From Promethearchaeota archaeon (GTDB taxonomy: Archaea > Asgardarchaeota > Lokiarchaeia > Sigynarchaeales > SOKP01), in assembly GCA_030668025.1 (NCBI GenBank), contig DAOUUT010000168.1:1-8066 (forward strand): a stretch of 8,066 nucleotides of DNA, given 5' to 3'. Under the pieces are notes generated by a model. The model did not search any database. It was given only the letters and a program-made list of their open reading frames with translations, and had not been told where the DNA came from. The position numbers and the translations under genes were made by a program. Shown in pieces: positions 1 through 5,732 of the stretch. The number at the start of each line of letters is the position of its first letter. The first letter of the stretch is position 1.

Positions 1-710
1 GCAATGTTTTTAGCTTTATCAGTTTGACCCGTCATGTATACTGGAGAACCACAACAATGTTCATCTTTCAGAACTTTAAATTCAATTTTTAGGGCATTTA
101 ATATCTCCGCTGTTGCAATCGCGACATTTTGCTCTCGATAACTTGAAGTACACCCAACAAAATATGCAATTTTTGCGTTGGACGATTGATTAAGATGAGA
201 AGGCAACCAATTTAATCTTTTTTTATGTTCTTCCATGTAAGGATTGTTTTCCATTAGGATATGATCCGTATATCTAGAATGTTCTGGCATAGGTCCTAAA
301 CCTAGTTTAACAGCCTGCTCTCTCATGGCCATTAACCATTCTCCAGCATAATGGTGAATTTCTGGTATTTGGCATTGTTGCGTACATGCTAAACATAACG
401 AACATTGATACAATATTTTAGAAAGATTCGCTGACCATTTAACCTTTCCAGATGATACACCCCAACTAAGAAGATTCTTCCCTCCAAGGTAAAAAGCTTC
501 AAATTTTCCAAACTCTCCTGAAGGACAAATACGAGACCAAAATTCTTGTTGATATGTTGTTCGACAAGTACCACATTTTCCACATTGATACAAAATATCC
601 TTATAATGTTCTAAATCCTTGTATCTATCAAGTTTTTTTTGATTTGCCACTGTTGTTATCTGAGTTATACCTTTTCCTTCTATATACTTAATATTCTTTT
701 CTTTTTCCAT
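1..710 (-). CDS. Iron-sulfur CCG-domain oxidoreductase subunit (GlcF/HdrD-like), 3' end cut by window
   Basis: Reading the minus strand from ATG at 710 gives 236 uninterrupted codons to the window edge, so the C-terminus is missing. Seen: a first [4Fe-4S] motif C43-x2-C46-x2-C49 with C62-Pro completing it, a second motif C103-x2-C106-x2-C109-x3-C113, and from about residue 180 the start of a cysteine-rich CCG domain: C187, 31 residues, then C219-C220-Gly. This order (two ferredoxin-like clusters, then CCG repeats) is that of GlcF, HdrD and related electron-transfer subunits. These accept electrons from a flavoprotein and pass them to a quinone, heterodisulfide or other acceptor. The gene follows the FAD oxidase by 10 nt and has a Shine-Dalgarno overlapping that gene's stop, so the two are very probably co-translated as one complex. 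The C-terminal CCG repeat expected in the family lies outside the window. No signal peptide or membrane segment is visible, so it is probably cytoplasmic. The family call is firm; the acceptor and the exact reaction cannot be told. Confidence 0.9.
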   Translation of the reverse strand, partial: MEKEKNIKYIEGKGITQITTVANQKKLDRYKDLEHYKDILYQCGKCGTCRTTYQQEFWSRICPSGEFGKFEAFYLGGKNLLSWGVSSGKVKWSANLSKILYQCSLCLACTQQCQIPEIHHYAGEWLMAMREQAVKLGLGPMPEHSRYTDHILMENNPYMEEHKKRLNWLPSHLNQSSNAKIAYFVGCTSSYREQNVAIATAEILNALKIEFKVLKDEHCCGSPVYMTGQTDKAKNI

Positions 711-717
711 AACAATT

Positions 718-722
718 ACCTC
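718..722 (-). promoter_or_regulatory. Shine-Dalgarno GAGGT of the CCG-domain gene
   Basis: On the minus strand GAGGT lies 7 nt before the ATG at 710 and shares bases with the TGA stop of the upstream FAD oxidase (723-721). It fixes the start of the iron-sulfur gene and suggests translational coupling between the two subunits. Confidence 0.65.
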
Positions 723-2187
723 AAATCCCTTGTCCGGGGTTCATAATTTTATTAGGATCAAGTATTTTTCTAATCTTCTCAATTAATTTTGTTGTTGCTG
801 GTAGAGTTTTATCCTTGTAGTGCTGAACTGCCCATAATGGAGGTTTATACATAACTACACCATCCAAATTTTGTACTGCTTTATGAATCTCTTTAAGAAG
901 AATTCTTGTTTTATTTATATCTTCAGGGTCATTTTTATTAAAACATACATTCGTACGAGCAACGCAATAATGGCCACCCATCATAATTCTACTGTAAAAT
1001 TGGGGGGGTTTATCATATTTTAGACAAATTTTTCTTGATATATTATAAAATTTTACGATATCTCTTGTAGAACAATAGGTTCCTATCCATTGTCCACCTC
1101 CACCTCTAGTAAAATTCCAACATCCCCAAAATTGAACTGGAGTCTGACCACCTGTGGATGGTGTTAAATGTCCCATAATTCCTTGAAGATTTTCGGGAAA
1201 GGATTCTAATTGTTCTTTAATTGGAAGAGGGTCCATGTCGTATTCTTTACATATATTCATTATCCCCTCACACTGTGCTTCATGTTGTTTTTCTGTATAT
1301 GCTTGAGTTGAGATTAGTCCTAAAAAATCTGGCAAACCAAATTCTAAAGGATCTTTAGCAACATGTTCTTCATCCAATCCCATAAGTGCTTGACTCCAAC
1401 CTAAATTTAGAGCGCATAGATCGATAATACCTAATCCTGCTTTCGAAAGTTTAAGGATCATTGGTATACCATCCTCTATTCTTGGAGCTATTGGCAAAAA
1501 ATCAGCTCTATATGGTAATTTTGGCCATAATTTTATTGCTGCTTTAGTAACTATTCCCGTAGTTCCTTCCCAACCAATAAATAGGCCGGCTAAGTCTGGT
1601 AATGGTTGCCTACCATACCAATAATTAGAAAGACTACATGATCCAGCTCTTATTAATTCTCCAGAACCTAAGACTACTTCTAAGCCATTTATAAACTCTG
1701 CTCCTGTTCCCCCAAGCATACCAAGATCAAACATTCCATAGCACAAGCAAGAGGGTATCACTCCCGTTCCGGGAGGAGACCATGTTATTCCGGCTTTTAA
1801 ATCGGGGTGATTTCTATCTAGATATCCTTTTAAGTCGGCCCAAGTAATTCCTCCTTCAACTACAGCATACATATCGTCTTCATTAACTTCAAGAACGCGA
1901 TTTAATCTTCTTAAGTCAACTACAATCCCACCCTTTCGAGGTGTGGCTATTGAGCCAAAATTTATACCTGAAACCCATGGTATAACAGGGATTTTGTAAT
2001 TATTGGCGATCTTTACTATTTCTTGGACTTGTTCTGCGGTATCTGGCATTATAGCAATATCACATTTACCTTCCGGTTCAGTCGTAATAAAATCGTAATG
2101 ATATAAGAATTGAATTTCAGGATCATCCGAAACATATCTTTCTCCTATTTTTTGCTTTAATTCAGAGAGTACATCTTTGATATTCAT
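721..2187 (-). CDS. FAD-linked oxidase/dehydrogenase of the VAO (GlcD / 4-cresol dehydrogenase-like) family
   Basis: A 488-residue protein with the layout of the vanillyl-alcohol oxidase flavoprotein family. Seen: an N-terminal PCMH-type FAD-binding domain (about 40-225) with the diphosphate-binding stretch at 70-91 (PWVSGINFGS...TPRKGG...VDL), followed by LRRLNRVLEV, and a second FAD-contact segment with GGTGAEFINGLEVVLGSGEL. The C-terminal cap domain ends in the family signature DPNKIMNPG. Known for the family: oxidation of an alpha-hydroxy acid, phenol or alcohol with FAD as first acceptor. The substrate cannot be read from sequence; glycolate or lactate (GlcD-like) and a phenolic compound (4-cresol dehydrogenase-like) are both possible. 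The next gene is an Fe-S CCG protein 10 nt downstream, so the reduced flavin probably passes electrons to that subunit rather than to oxygen. The ATG at 2187 leaves a normal N-terminus; only a weak AGTGA precedes it. No signal peptide is seen. Confidence 0.9.
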   Translation of the reverse strand: MNIKDVLSELKQKIGERYVSDDPEIQFLYHYDFITTEPEGKCDIAIMPDTAEQVQEIVKIANNYKIPVIPWVSGINFGSIATPRKGGIVVDLRRLNRVLEVNEDDMYAVVEGGITWADLKGYLDRNHPDLKAGITWSPPGTGVIPSCLCYGMFDLGMLGGTGAEFINGLEVVLGSGELIRAGSCSLSNYWYGRQPLPDLAGLFIGWEGTTGIVTKAAIKLWPKLPYRADFLPIAPRIEDGIPMILKLSKAGLGIIDLCALNLGWSQALMGLDEEHVAKDPLEFGLPDFLGLISTQAYTEKQHEAQCEGIMNICKEYDMDPLPIKEQLESFPENLQGIMGHLTPSTGGQTPVQFWGCWNFTRGGGGQWIGTYCSTRDIVKFYNISRKICLKYDKPPQFYSRIMMGGHYCVARTNVCFNKNDPEDINKTRILLKEIHKAVQNLDGVVMYKPPLWAVQHYKDKTLPATTKLIEKIRKILDPNKIMNPGQGI

Positions 2188-2210
2188 TTTTTATTCACTT
2201 TTTTGATTTT

Positions 2211-2243
2211 TTTAATAAATTTTTCATCATTTCGTTTATATTA
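2211..2243 (-). promoter_or_regulatory. Candidate TATA elements for the FAD oxidase operon
   Basis: On the minus strand ATTTATTAAA (2220-2211) is centred about 28 nt before the ATG at 2187, and TAATATAAA (2243-2235) about 52 nt before it. The first would give a nearly leaderless mRNA, the second a leader of about 25 nt. The background is so A+T-rich that neither is secure. Confidence 0.25.
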
Positions 2244-2393
2244 CAAAATCTTTACTCGTAAACCTTTCGTATTTACCGTGTAGCTTACCATTTTCTTGTT
2301 CTGACATATTGGATTACGAATTAGGTTTAAAAAATTTTAATAATAATACTATTGTTTATCTCATTTTTAACTTTTTTGAAGAAATTTAGAAAT

Positions 2394-2401
2394 AAAAAAA
2401 A
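2394..2401 (-). terminator. Minus-strand T8 tract
   Basis: Eight consecutive T on the minus strand, 4 nt after the TAA of the short open segment 2525-2406. Archaeal polymerase commonly stops at oligo-T tracts, so this could end transcription of that segment or of the GTPase operon. There is no convincing hairpin. Confidence 0.35.
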
Positions 2402-2405
2402 GGTT

Positions 2406-2525
2406 TTAGGATTTAATTCCTCTTGCTTCTTTTTGAATAAGTCGCTCTTGAACGAATGGTGATAAAAAATGCCCTATACATTCAGCAGATAATTCAGCCA
2501 CAATTTTACAATGATTTGCTCCAAT
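2406..2525 (-). CDS. Unidentified short open segment: 3' gene remnant or 31-aa micro-ORF
   Basis: The minus-strand frame between TAG (2528-2526) and TAA (2408-2406) encodes 39 residues of protein-like composition, including ANHCKIVAEL and CIGHFLSPFV, and ending EARGIKS. There is no ATG. The only usual start is GTG at 2501, which would give 31 residues; a TATATA motif is centred about 32 nt upstream of it. Upstream of the TAG all frames are broken. Two readings fit: the decayed 3' end of a lost gene, which explains the protein-like residues before the GTG, or a tiny gene with a near-leaderless mRNA. I recognise no family. The T8 tract just after the stop agrees with either. Low confidence. Confidence 0.25.
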   Translation of the reverse strand: MGANHCKIVAELSAECIGHFLSPFVQERLIQKEARGIKS

Positions 2526-2620
2526 CTAAATATATAAGAAAATAGCTCAAATTAACTTGATTTAATCTTGGAGATTTGAAATTTGATATTTTTTCTAAAG
2601 AAATTTGAAGAATAAAATAA

Positions 2621-3160
2621 TTATAAAAGCTCTGCTGATTCAAGCATTTTCCTGGCAATTTTTTCGAAAATTAAGTCAATATTTTCGCCAGTTTTAGAAG
2701 AACATTCGAAGAAATCAAAAATATTGTATTTTTTGCCATAATTTATAGCGTATTCCTTATCAACAGTTCGTTTACCTTCTAAATCGAGGTCTGATTTGCT
2801 TCCTACTATTAAAATTGGCATTTGGTGTTCTCGTTGGTCTGGAGCTTCCTTTATAACATTTAACCACTCTTCAAGATTAATTAAACTATAAAAACGCGAT
2901 ATGTCGTATAAAAATATCCCTCCTGAAGCACCAATAACATAATTTGGTAAAAGATTTTTAAACTGGTGCTCTCCAGCAAAATCCCAAATCTGTAAATTCA
3001 CTCTAATTCCTTCAATTTCTATATTCTTTGTATAGAAATCAACACCAATCGTCATTTTAAAATCTTCACTATATTTCCCTGAGATGTAGCGATTCACTAA
3101 TGTAGTCTTCCCAACACCTCCATCACCAAAAATACACATCTTATAGCGAACATATGTCAT
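2621..3160 (-). CDS. Rab/Ras-like small GTPase
   Basis: A 179-residue single-domain GTPase, the usual length for Ras-superfamily members. Seen: G1/P-loop GDGGVGKT (12-19), G2 threonine T37 in MTIGVD, G3 WDFAGE (59-64), G4 GSKSDL (SKSD at 121-124) and G5 CSSKTG (SSK near 154-156). It should bind and hydrolyse GTP as a molecular switch. Two positions differ from eukaryotic Rab/Ras: the catalytic Gln of DTAGQ is E64, and the G4 Asn of NKxD is Ser. From memory, WDFAGE-type switches are common in Lokiarchaeal GTPases, so this may be lineage-typical rather than defective. The C-terminus ends in ESAELL with no cysteine, so lipid anchoring by prenylation is not expected; it is probably cytosolic or recruited by a partner. 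The 112-aa coiled-coil gene lies 44 nt upstream in the same operon. GAGGGT, 8 nt before the ATG at 3160, supports this start. Confidence 0.93.
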   Translation of the reverse strand: MTYVRYKMCIFGDGGVGKTTLVNRYISGKYSEDFKMTIGVDFYTKNIEIEGIRVNLQIWDFAGEHQFKNLLPNYVIGASGGIFLYDISRFYSLINLEEWLNVIKEAPDQREHQMPILIVGSKSDLDLEGKRTVDKEYAINYGKKYNIFDFFECSSKTGENIDLIFEKIARKMLESAELL

Positions 3161-3168
3161 ATTATTAT

Positions 3169-3174
3169 ACCCTC
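3169..3174 (-). promoter_or_regulatory. Shine-Dalgarno GAGGGT of the GTPase gene
   Basis: GAGGGT on the minus strand ends 8 nt before the ATG at 3160. The upstream 112-aa gene lacks such a site, which fits a first gene read leaderless and an internal operon gene that needs a Shine-Dalgarno. Confidence 0.55.
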
Positions 3175-3204
3175 TTAAATATTATCACAATTAATTAATT
3201 TACA

Positions 3205-3543
3205 TTAATTTTTATTTAGTTTGGTAAGATCTTTCTGTAAATTCTCGTTTTCTGTTCTAAGTCTTTCAATTTCTTCCATCAATGTTCTTGATATTGATAC
3301 TACTTGCTCTTTTGAAAAGAGATCATCATCTCTCAATTGCTGAACATCTACACCTCGAACTTCCAATCTTTTATCTAAATAAAGGATTGTTAAGATATTT
3401 TTTAATTCTCCATGTAGAAATGAGTACGAGAAAGGAAACCTGGATTGTTTTTCTGAGAGATTCTTGTAAAGTTTAATTTCATGAGTAATATTACAAATTC
3501 TACAATAATAATTTTTAATAACGAAATCATCGTTTTTACTCAT
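3205..3543 (-). CDS. Small CxxC / coiled-coil protein in operon with the GTPase
   Basis: A 112-residue protein of unknown function. Seen: an N-terminal YYCRICNITH segment with C14, C17 and H21, half of a zinc-ribbon-like site, since no second cysteine pair follows; a central globular part with FPFSYSFLHGELKN and LDKRLEVRGVDVQQL; and a C-terminal helix (about 78-112) with leucine-spaced, highly charged sequence that should form a coiled coil. It is the first gene of an operon with the Rab-like GTPase (44-nt gap), so a role as effector, regulator or scaffold of that GTPase is a reasonable inference from position only. No Shine-Dalgarno precedes the ATG at 3543, but a TATA element sits 27 nt upstream, which points to a leaderless mRNA. 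A metal site would need an extra ligand or dimerisation. I do not recognise a named family. Confidence 0.8.
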   Translation of the reverse strand: MSKNDDFVIKNYYCRICNITHEIKLYKNLSEKQSRFPFSYSFLHGELKNILTILYLDKRLEVRGVDVQQLRDDDLFSKEQVVSISRTLMEEIERLRTENENLQKDLTKLNKN

Positions 3544-3566
3544 AAACTACAGATAAATTTGATAAG

Positions 3567-3574
3567 ATATAAAA
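3567..3574 (-). promoter_or_regulatory. TATA box of the 112-aa protein / GTPase operon
   Basis: Minus-strand TTTTATAT is centred about 27 nt upstream of the ATG at 3543, the archaeal TATA-to-TSS distance. Transcription would start at or next to the start codon, giving a leaderless mRNA, in line with the missing Shine-Dalgarno. Confidence 0.5.
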
Positions 3575-3591
3575 TTATTTTTTTATGAAAT

Positions 3592-3610
3592 GGGAATAAT
3601 TTTAATTCCC
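3592..3610. repeat. Inverted repeat GGGAAT-N7-ATTCCC
   Basis: Six-bp perfect arms (3592-3597 and 3605-3610) around a 7-nt A/T centre, lying about 18 bp upstream of the TATA box of the GTPase operon. The G/C-containing arms stand out in this A+T-rich spacer. This could be a binding site for a dimeric regulator; no regulator is identified. Confidence 0.35.
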
Positions 3611-3725
3611 CTTCATTTATAAATTTTTTAAAATTGGAAAAGATTGAGAAGAACAAATCAACTTAAAATGGTAAATATAAAAGATTTTTTGATAATCATA
3701 TACACGGGGGAGGAGATTCCATGGT

Positions 3726-3827
3726 TTGACTAACTTATTCTTATATTGTGTGATTATTGATATCTCAATTAAAATCCAACTTACTTATTTACGAACAACC
3801 GACATTATGAAAATGAGAAAAAAGTAG
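3726..3827 (+). CDS. Doubtful 33-aa ORF behind an unusually strong Shine-Dalgarno
   Basis: The purine run GGGGGAGGAG (3706-3715) is the strongest ribosome-binding-like sequence in the window. The nearest ATG (3721) is followed by one codon and TGA. In another frame a TTG at 3726, 10 nt from the run, opens 33 codons, with a hydrophobic first half (MTNLFLYCVIIDISIKI) and a basic end (MKMRKK), stopping at 3827 inside the vapB operator region. A TATA-like AAATATAAAA (3673-3682) lies about 26 nt before the purine run. It could be a small membrane peptide, a minigene or a regulatory leader of vapBC. No homology is recognised. Confidence 0.2.
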   Translation: MTNLFLYCVIIDISIKIQLTYLRTTDIMKMRKK

Positions 3828-3846
3828 ATCTATTTAAATAGGTCTA
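3825..3846 (+). promoter_or_regulatory. vapBC promoter: TATA box inside a near-perfect palindrome
   Basis: AGATCTATTTAAATAGGTCT (3826-3845) is palindromic except for one base pair, and a T/A pair extends it to 22 bp. Its centre, TATTTAAATA, is a good archaeal TATA box about 27 nt before the vapB ATG at 3863, so the mRNA should be leaderless (no Shine-Dalgarno is seen). TCTATTTA also occurs twice as a direct repeat (3829-3836 and 3843-3850). A dimeric antitoxin bound here would block TBP, matching the autoregulation known for vapBC operons. Confidence 0.55.
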
Positions 3847-3862
3847 TTTATGTTACTTAGTT

Positions 3863-4090
3863 ATGACACAAAAAACAATTTCATTATCAGAGCAAGCATA
3901 TAATTTACTAAAAAACGAAAAACGAGAAGGTGAATCATTCTCAAGATTGATCGAAAGGTTGATTTCTAAAAAAGACAATCCATGGCTATTATTGCAAAAC
4001 AAGTTTGATCCTGAGTTGTGGAATGGGTTAGAGGAAAATGTAAAAAGAATTAGAGAAAACAATTTAATAGGACGCGAAACCAATGATTAA
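3863..4090 (+). CDS. vapB: VapB antitoxin, DUF217 type
   Basis: A 75-residue antitoxin. Seen: N-terminal KTISLSEQAYNLLKNEK followed by EGESFSRLIERLI, the strand-helix-helix pattern of the archaeal VapB/DUF217 family. This should dimerise and bind the operator that overlaps its own promoter. The C-terminal part (about 38-75, NPWLLL...WNGLEENVKRIRENN) has the aromatic and charged make-up expected of the segment that wraps round and inhibits the toxin. It overlaps vapC by 8 bp (4083-4090), so synthesis of the two is probably coupled. The start at 3863 fits both the family N-terminus and the TATA spacing, with no leader. An open frame on the opposite strand here is a shadow. The function is assigned by family and gene order; the partner is clearly the PIN gene downstream. 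Confidence 0.9.
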   Translation: MTQKTISLSEQAYNLLKNEKREGESFSRLIERLISKKDNPWLLLQNKFDPELWNGLEENVKRIRENNLIGRETND

Positions 4091-4511
4091 AATTATTGAA
4101 ACTGATGTAGTTATTGATTTCTTGAGAGGTAAAAATCAAGAAACGAATAAAAAAATAAATGAATTGATAGTTCAAGGAGCAGATCTACGAATTACTCAAA
4201 TCACCACATGTGAACTATGGTATGGTGCCTATCGCCTAAAATCAAAAGAAAAACAAATTGCCGAAGTAAAAAAATTAAATAAGTTTATATTAAATTTTCC
4301 GGAAATTCTAACATTAGATAATAATTCAAGTAAAATATATGGCGAAATTTGCGCCGAATTGGATGATCAAGGGCTTCGAGTGCCTCAATTTGATCTTTTA
4401 AATGCTTCTATTGCCATAGCAAACAAAGTTACGCTAATCACAAAAGACAGAAGACATTTCCCAAGAATAAATGAATTATCTGAGTTTGATTTCTTAGAAT
4501 TATGGGAATAA
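4083..4511 (+). CDS. vapC: VapC toxin, PIN-domain ribonuclease
   Basis: A 142-residue PIN-domain protein, the normal VapC size. VapC toxins are Mg2+-dependent endoribonucleases that cut tRNA, rRNA or mRNA when freed from VapB. Seen acidic positions: E6 and D8 in IIETDVVIDFLRG, E44 in TTCELWYGA, D104 in FDLLNASIA, and D122 in TKDRRHFPRI. Aligned with the common LDTNVLIDFLRG form, the first catalytic Asp is Glu (E6) here. I recall some archaeal VapCs with an ET start, so it is probably still active, but this should be noted. The ATG lies within the last codons of vapB (8-bp overlap), typical of a toxin-antitoxin operon. No separate promoter is seen. A T-rich stretch (about 4550-4570) follows the gene. 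The RNA target cannot be predicted. Confidence 0.92.
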   Translation: MIKIIETDVVIDFLRGKNQETNKKINELIVQGADLRITQITTCELWYGAYRLKSKEKQIAEVKKLNKFILNFPEILTLDNNSSKIYGEICAELDDQGLRVPQFDLLNASIAIANKVTLITKDRRHFPRINELSEFDFLELWE

Positions 4512-4665
4512 ACTGATTCTGATATTTTCTTAGTAGTGTGTAAATAATATTTTATCTTAATTTTTATTTATTCAAGTATAGGTTAAGTGGCGTATTATTT
4601 TGAAAACTTGTGTGCAGGTTATTTTACTTTTTCTGTTCTAAATTCTTAAATTCCAGAATAGTATA

Positions 4666-4674
4666 TTATAAATA
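4666..4674 (+). promoter_or_regulatory. Candidate TATA box of the hydrolase gene
   Basis: TTATAAATA is centred about 60 nt before the TTG start at 4730, predicting a TSS near 4697 and a leader of about 33 nt that contains the GAAGGT Shine-Dalgarno. A direct repeat AATTCTTAAA flanks it (4641-4650 and 4696-4705). Confidence 0.4.
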
Positions 4675-4715
4675 AAATTCAAACAGTAATTATTTAATTC
4701 TTAAAAATAATATAT

Positions 4716-4721
4716 GAAGGT
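4716..4721 (+). promoter_or_regulatory. Shine-Dalgarno GAAGGT that decides the TTG start
   Basis: GAAGGT ends 8 nt before the TTG at 4730. The only nearby ATG (4714) overlaps this site and opens a 13-codon frame in another phase, so it cannot start the hydrolase. Confidence 0.5.
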
Positions 4722-4729
4722 TAAAAAAA

Positions 4730-5677
4730 TTGAAAAGTTCTACATTTACTTTTAAAGATAAGGACGATATTGAAATATTCGTATACAAATGGGAACCTGA
4801 TACAACTCCTAAAGCTGTTGTACAATTTATTCATGGATTAGCAGAACATGCTAAAAGATACGCACGAGTAGCAGAAGCTTTATGTAACGACGGGTATGTT
4901 TGTTATGCTAATGACGCGCGCGGTCACGGGAGAACCGCTGGCGATTTAACCGAAAAAACTTTGAAGGGGAACGCTGGAGTTTTAGGACCTAATGGATGGA
5001 GGGCCGTAGTAAACGATATTCACGAATTAACAAATATTGTTAAAAAAGGACATCCTAATCTTCCGATATTCTTAATAGGACATTCTTGGGGCTCTATGCT
5101 AACACAAGATTACATTCAAGATTGGGGGAATGAAATTAAAGGGTGTGTTTTAAGTGGCACCAACGGTAAAGTACGATCTTTAGTAATTAAAGCTGGAAAA
5201 CTCATTCTTAAAGGAGAAATTAAGAAATTAGCTCCCACTGAGCCTAGCCAAAAAATGTACGATATGAATTTTAAATCTAACAATCACGATTGGCAGAACG
5301 ATGAAGGCGCAACGGGATTTGAATGGCTTAGTAGAGATAAAGACGAAGTACAGAAATATATTGACGATCCTTGGTGCGGATTTGTGAGTCCCGCTAGTCT
5401 CTGGCTAGAATTCCTTCATGGATTTGAGAAAATATATGATTCGAAACAAGAGCAAAATATTCCAAAGGATTTACCAATACACTTCATTTCTGGCTCGTTA
5501 TGCGTTATAGGAAATAAAACTAAATCGGTTATGGCTATGATTAATCGCCTTAAAAAATATGGGATAAAGGATGTAACGTATAAATTTTATGAAGATGCTC
5601 GACACGAAATTTTTAACGAAATTAACCGCGATGAAGTTTATCAGGATGTAATTAATTGGCTTAATTCTCAGCTATAA
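4730..5677 (+). CDS. Monoacylglycerol lipase / lysophospholipase-like alpha/beta hydrolase (Hydrolase_4)
   Basis: A 315-residue alpha/beta hydrolase. Seen in order: HGLAEH (35-40, oxyanion region), DARGHGRT (62-69), the nucleophile elbow GHSWGS with S119, a cap region (about 145-245) and the C-terminal FYEDARHEIFNE with catalytic H292. This is the pattern of the serine-aquamicrobial/monoacylglycerol-lipase-like group, which cleaves acyl esters of glycerol or phospholipid. Where the family has SGxxDPVG with the catalytic Asp, this protein reads SGSLCVIGNKTKSV, placing C258 at the Asp position. Either another acidic residue serves or activity is altered. There is no signal peptide, so it is cytoplasmic. 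The start is TTG, chosen because GAAGGT lies 8 nt upstream and the N-terminus SSTFTFKDKDDIEI matches the family start. It is monocistronic, about 220 nt from vapC, with T-runs after the stop. In an archaeon with ether lipids the natural ester substrate is unclear. Confidence 0.88.
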   Translation: MKSSTFTFKDKDDIEIFVYKWEPDTTPKAVVQFIHGLAEHAKRYARVAEALCNDGYVCYANDARGHGRTAGDLTEKTLKGNAGVLGPNGWRAVVNDIHELTNIVKKGHPNLPIFLIGHSWGSMLTQDYIQDWGNEIKGCVLSGTNGKVRSLVIKAGKLILKGEIKKLAPTEPSQKMYDMNFKSNNHDWQNDEGATGFEWLSRDKDEVQKYIDDPWCGFVSPASLWLEFLHGFEKIYDSKQEQNIPKDLPIHFISGSLCVIGNKTKSVMAMINRLKKYGIKDVTYKFYEDARHEIFNEINRDEVYQDVINWLNSQL

Positions 5678-5682
5678 TTTCA

Positions 5683-5704
5683 TTTTTTTAAAAAACTCTT
5701 TTTT
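5683..5704 (+). terminator. T-run terminator after the hydrolase
   Basis: T7 (5683-5689) and T6 (5699-5704) begin 6 nt after the TAA of the hydrolase gene. Paired T-tracts of this kind are typical archaeal terminators. Confidence 0.5.
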
Positions 5705-5732
5705 ATATTTCTACCATATTCCTGAGTAAATT

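Larger units (their letters stand above)
2188..2620. other. Spacer between the FAD oxidase and GTPase operons
   Basis: This 433-nt A+T-rich stretch has no gene of normal size on either strand. It holds the candidate promoter of the FAD oxidase (near 2211-2243), an 8-T minus-strand tract (2401-2394), and a short protein-like open segment on the minus strand (2525-2406). I see nothing supportable in the rest. Confidence 0.6.

Noticed and set aside
389..583. 64-codon minus-strand open frame
   Set aside because: It lies in another phase of the CCG-domain gene, whose frame carries clear Fe-S motifs through this region.
2621..2640. Possible C-terminal prenylation motif on the GTPase
   Set aside because: The protein ends ESAELL and has no cysteine near its C-terminus.
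3282..3476. 64-codon plus-strand open frame
   Set aside because: Antisense to the 112-aa coiled-coil gene, with no ribosome-binding site and a composition explained by the antisense reading.
3853..4083. 76-codon minus-strand open frame
   Set aside because: Antisense to vapB, which has family motifs, a promoter and the expected overlap with vapC.
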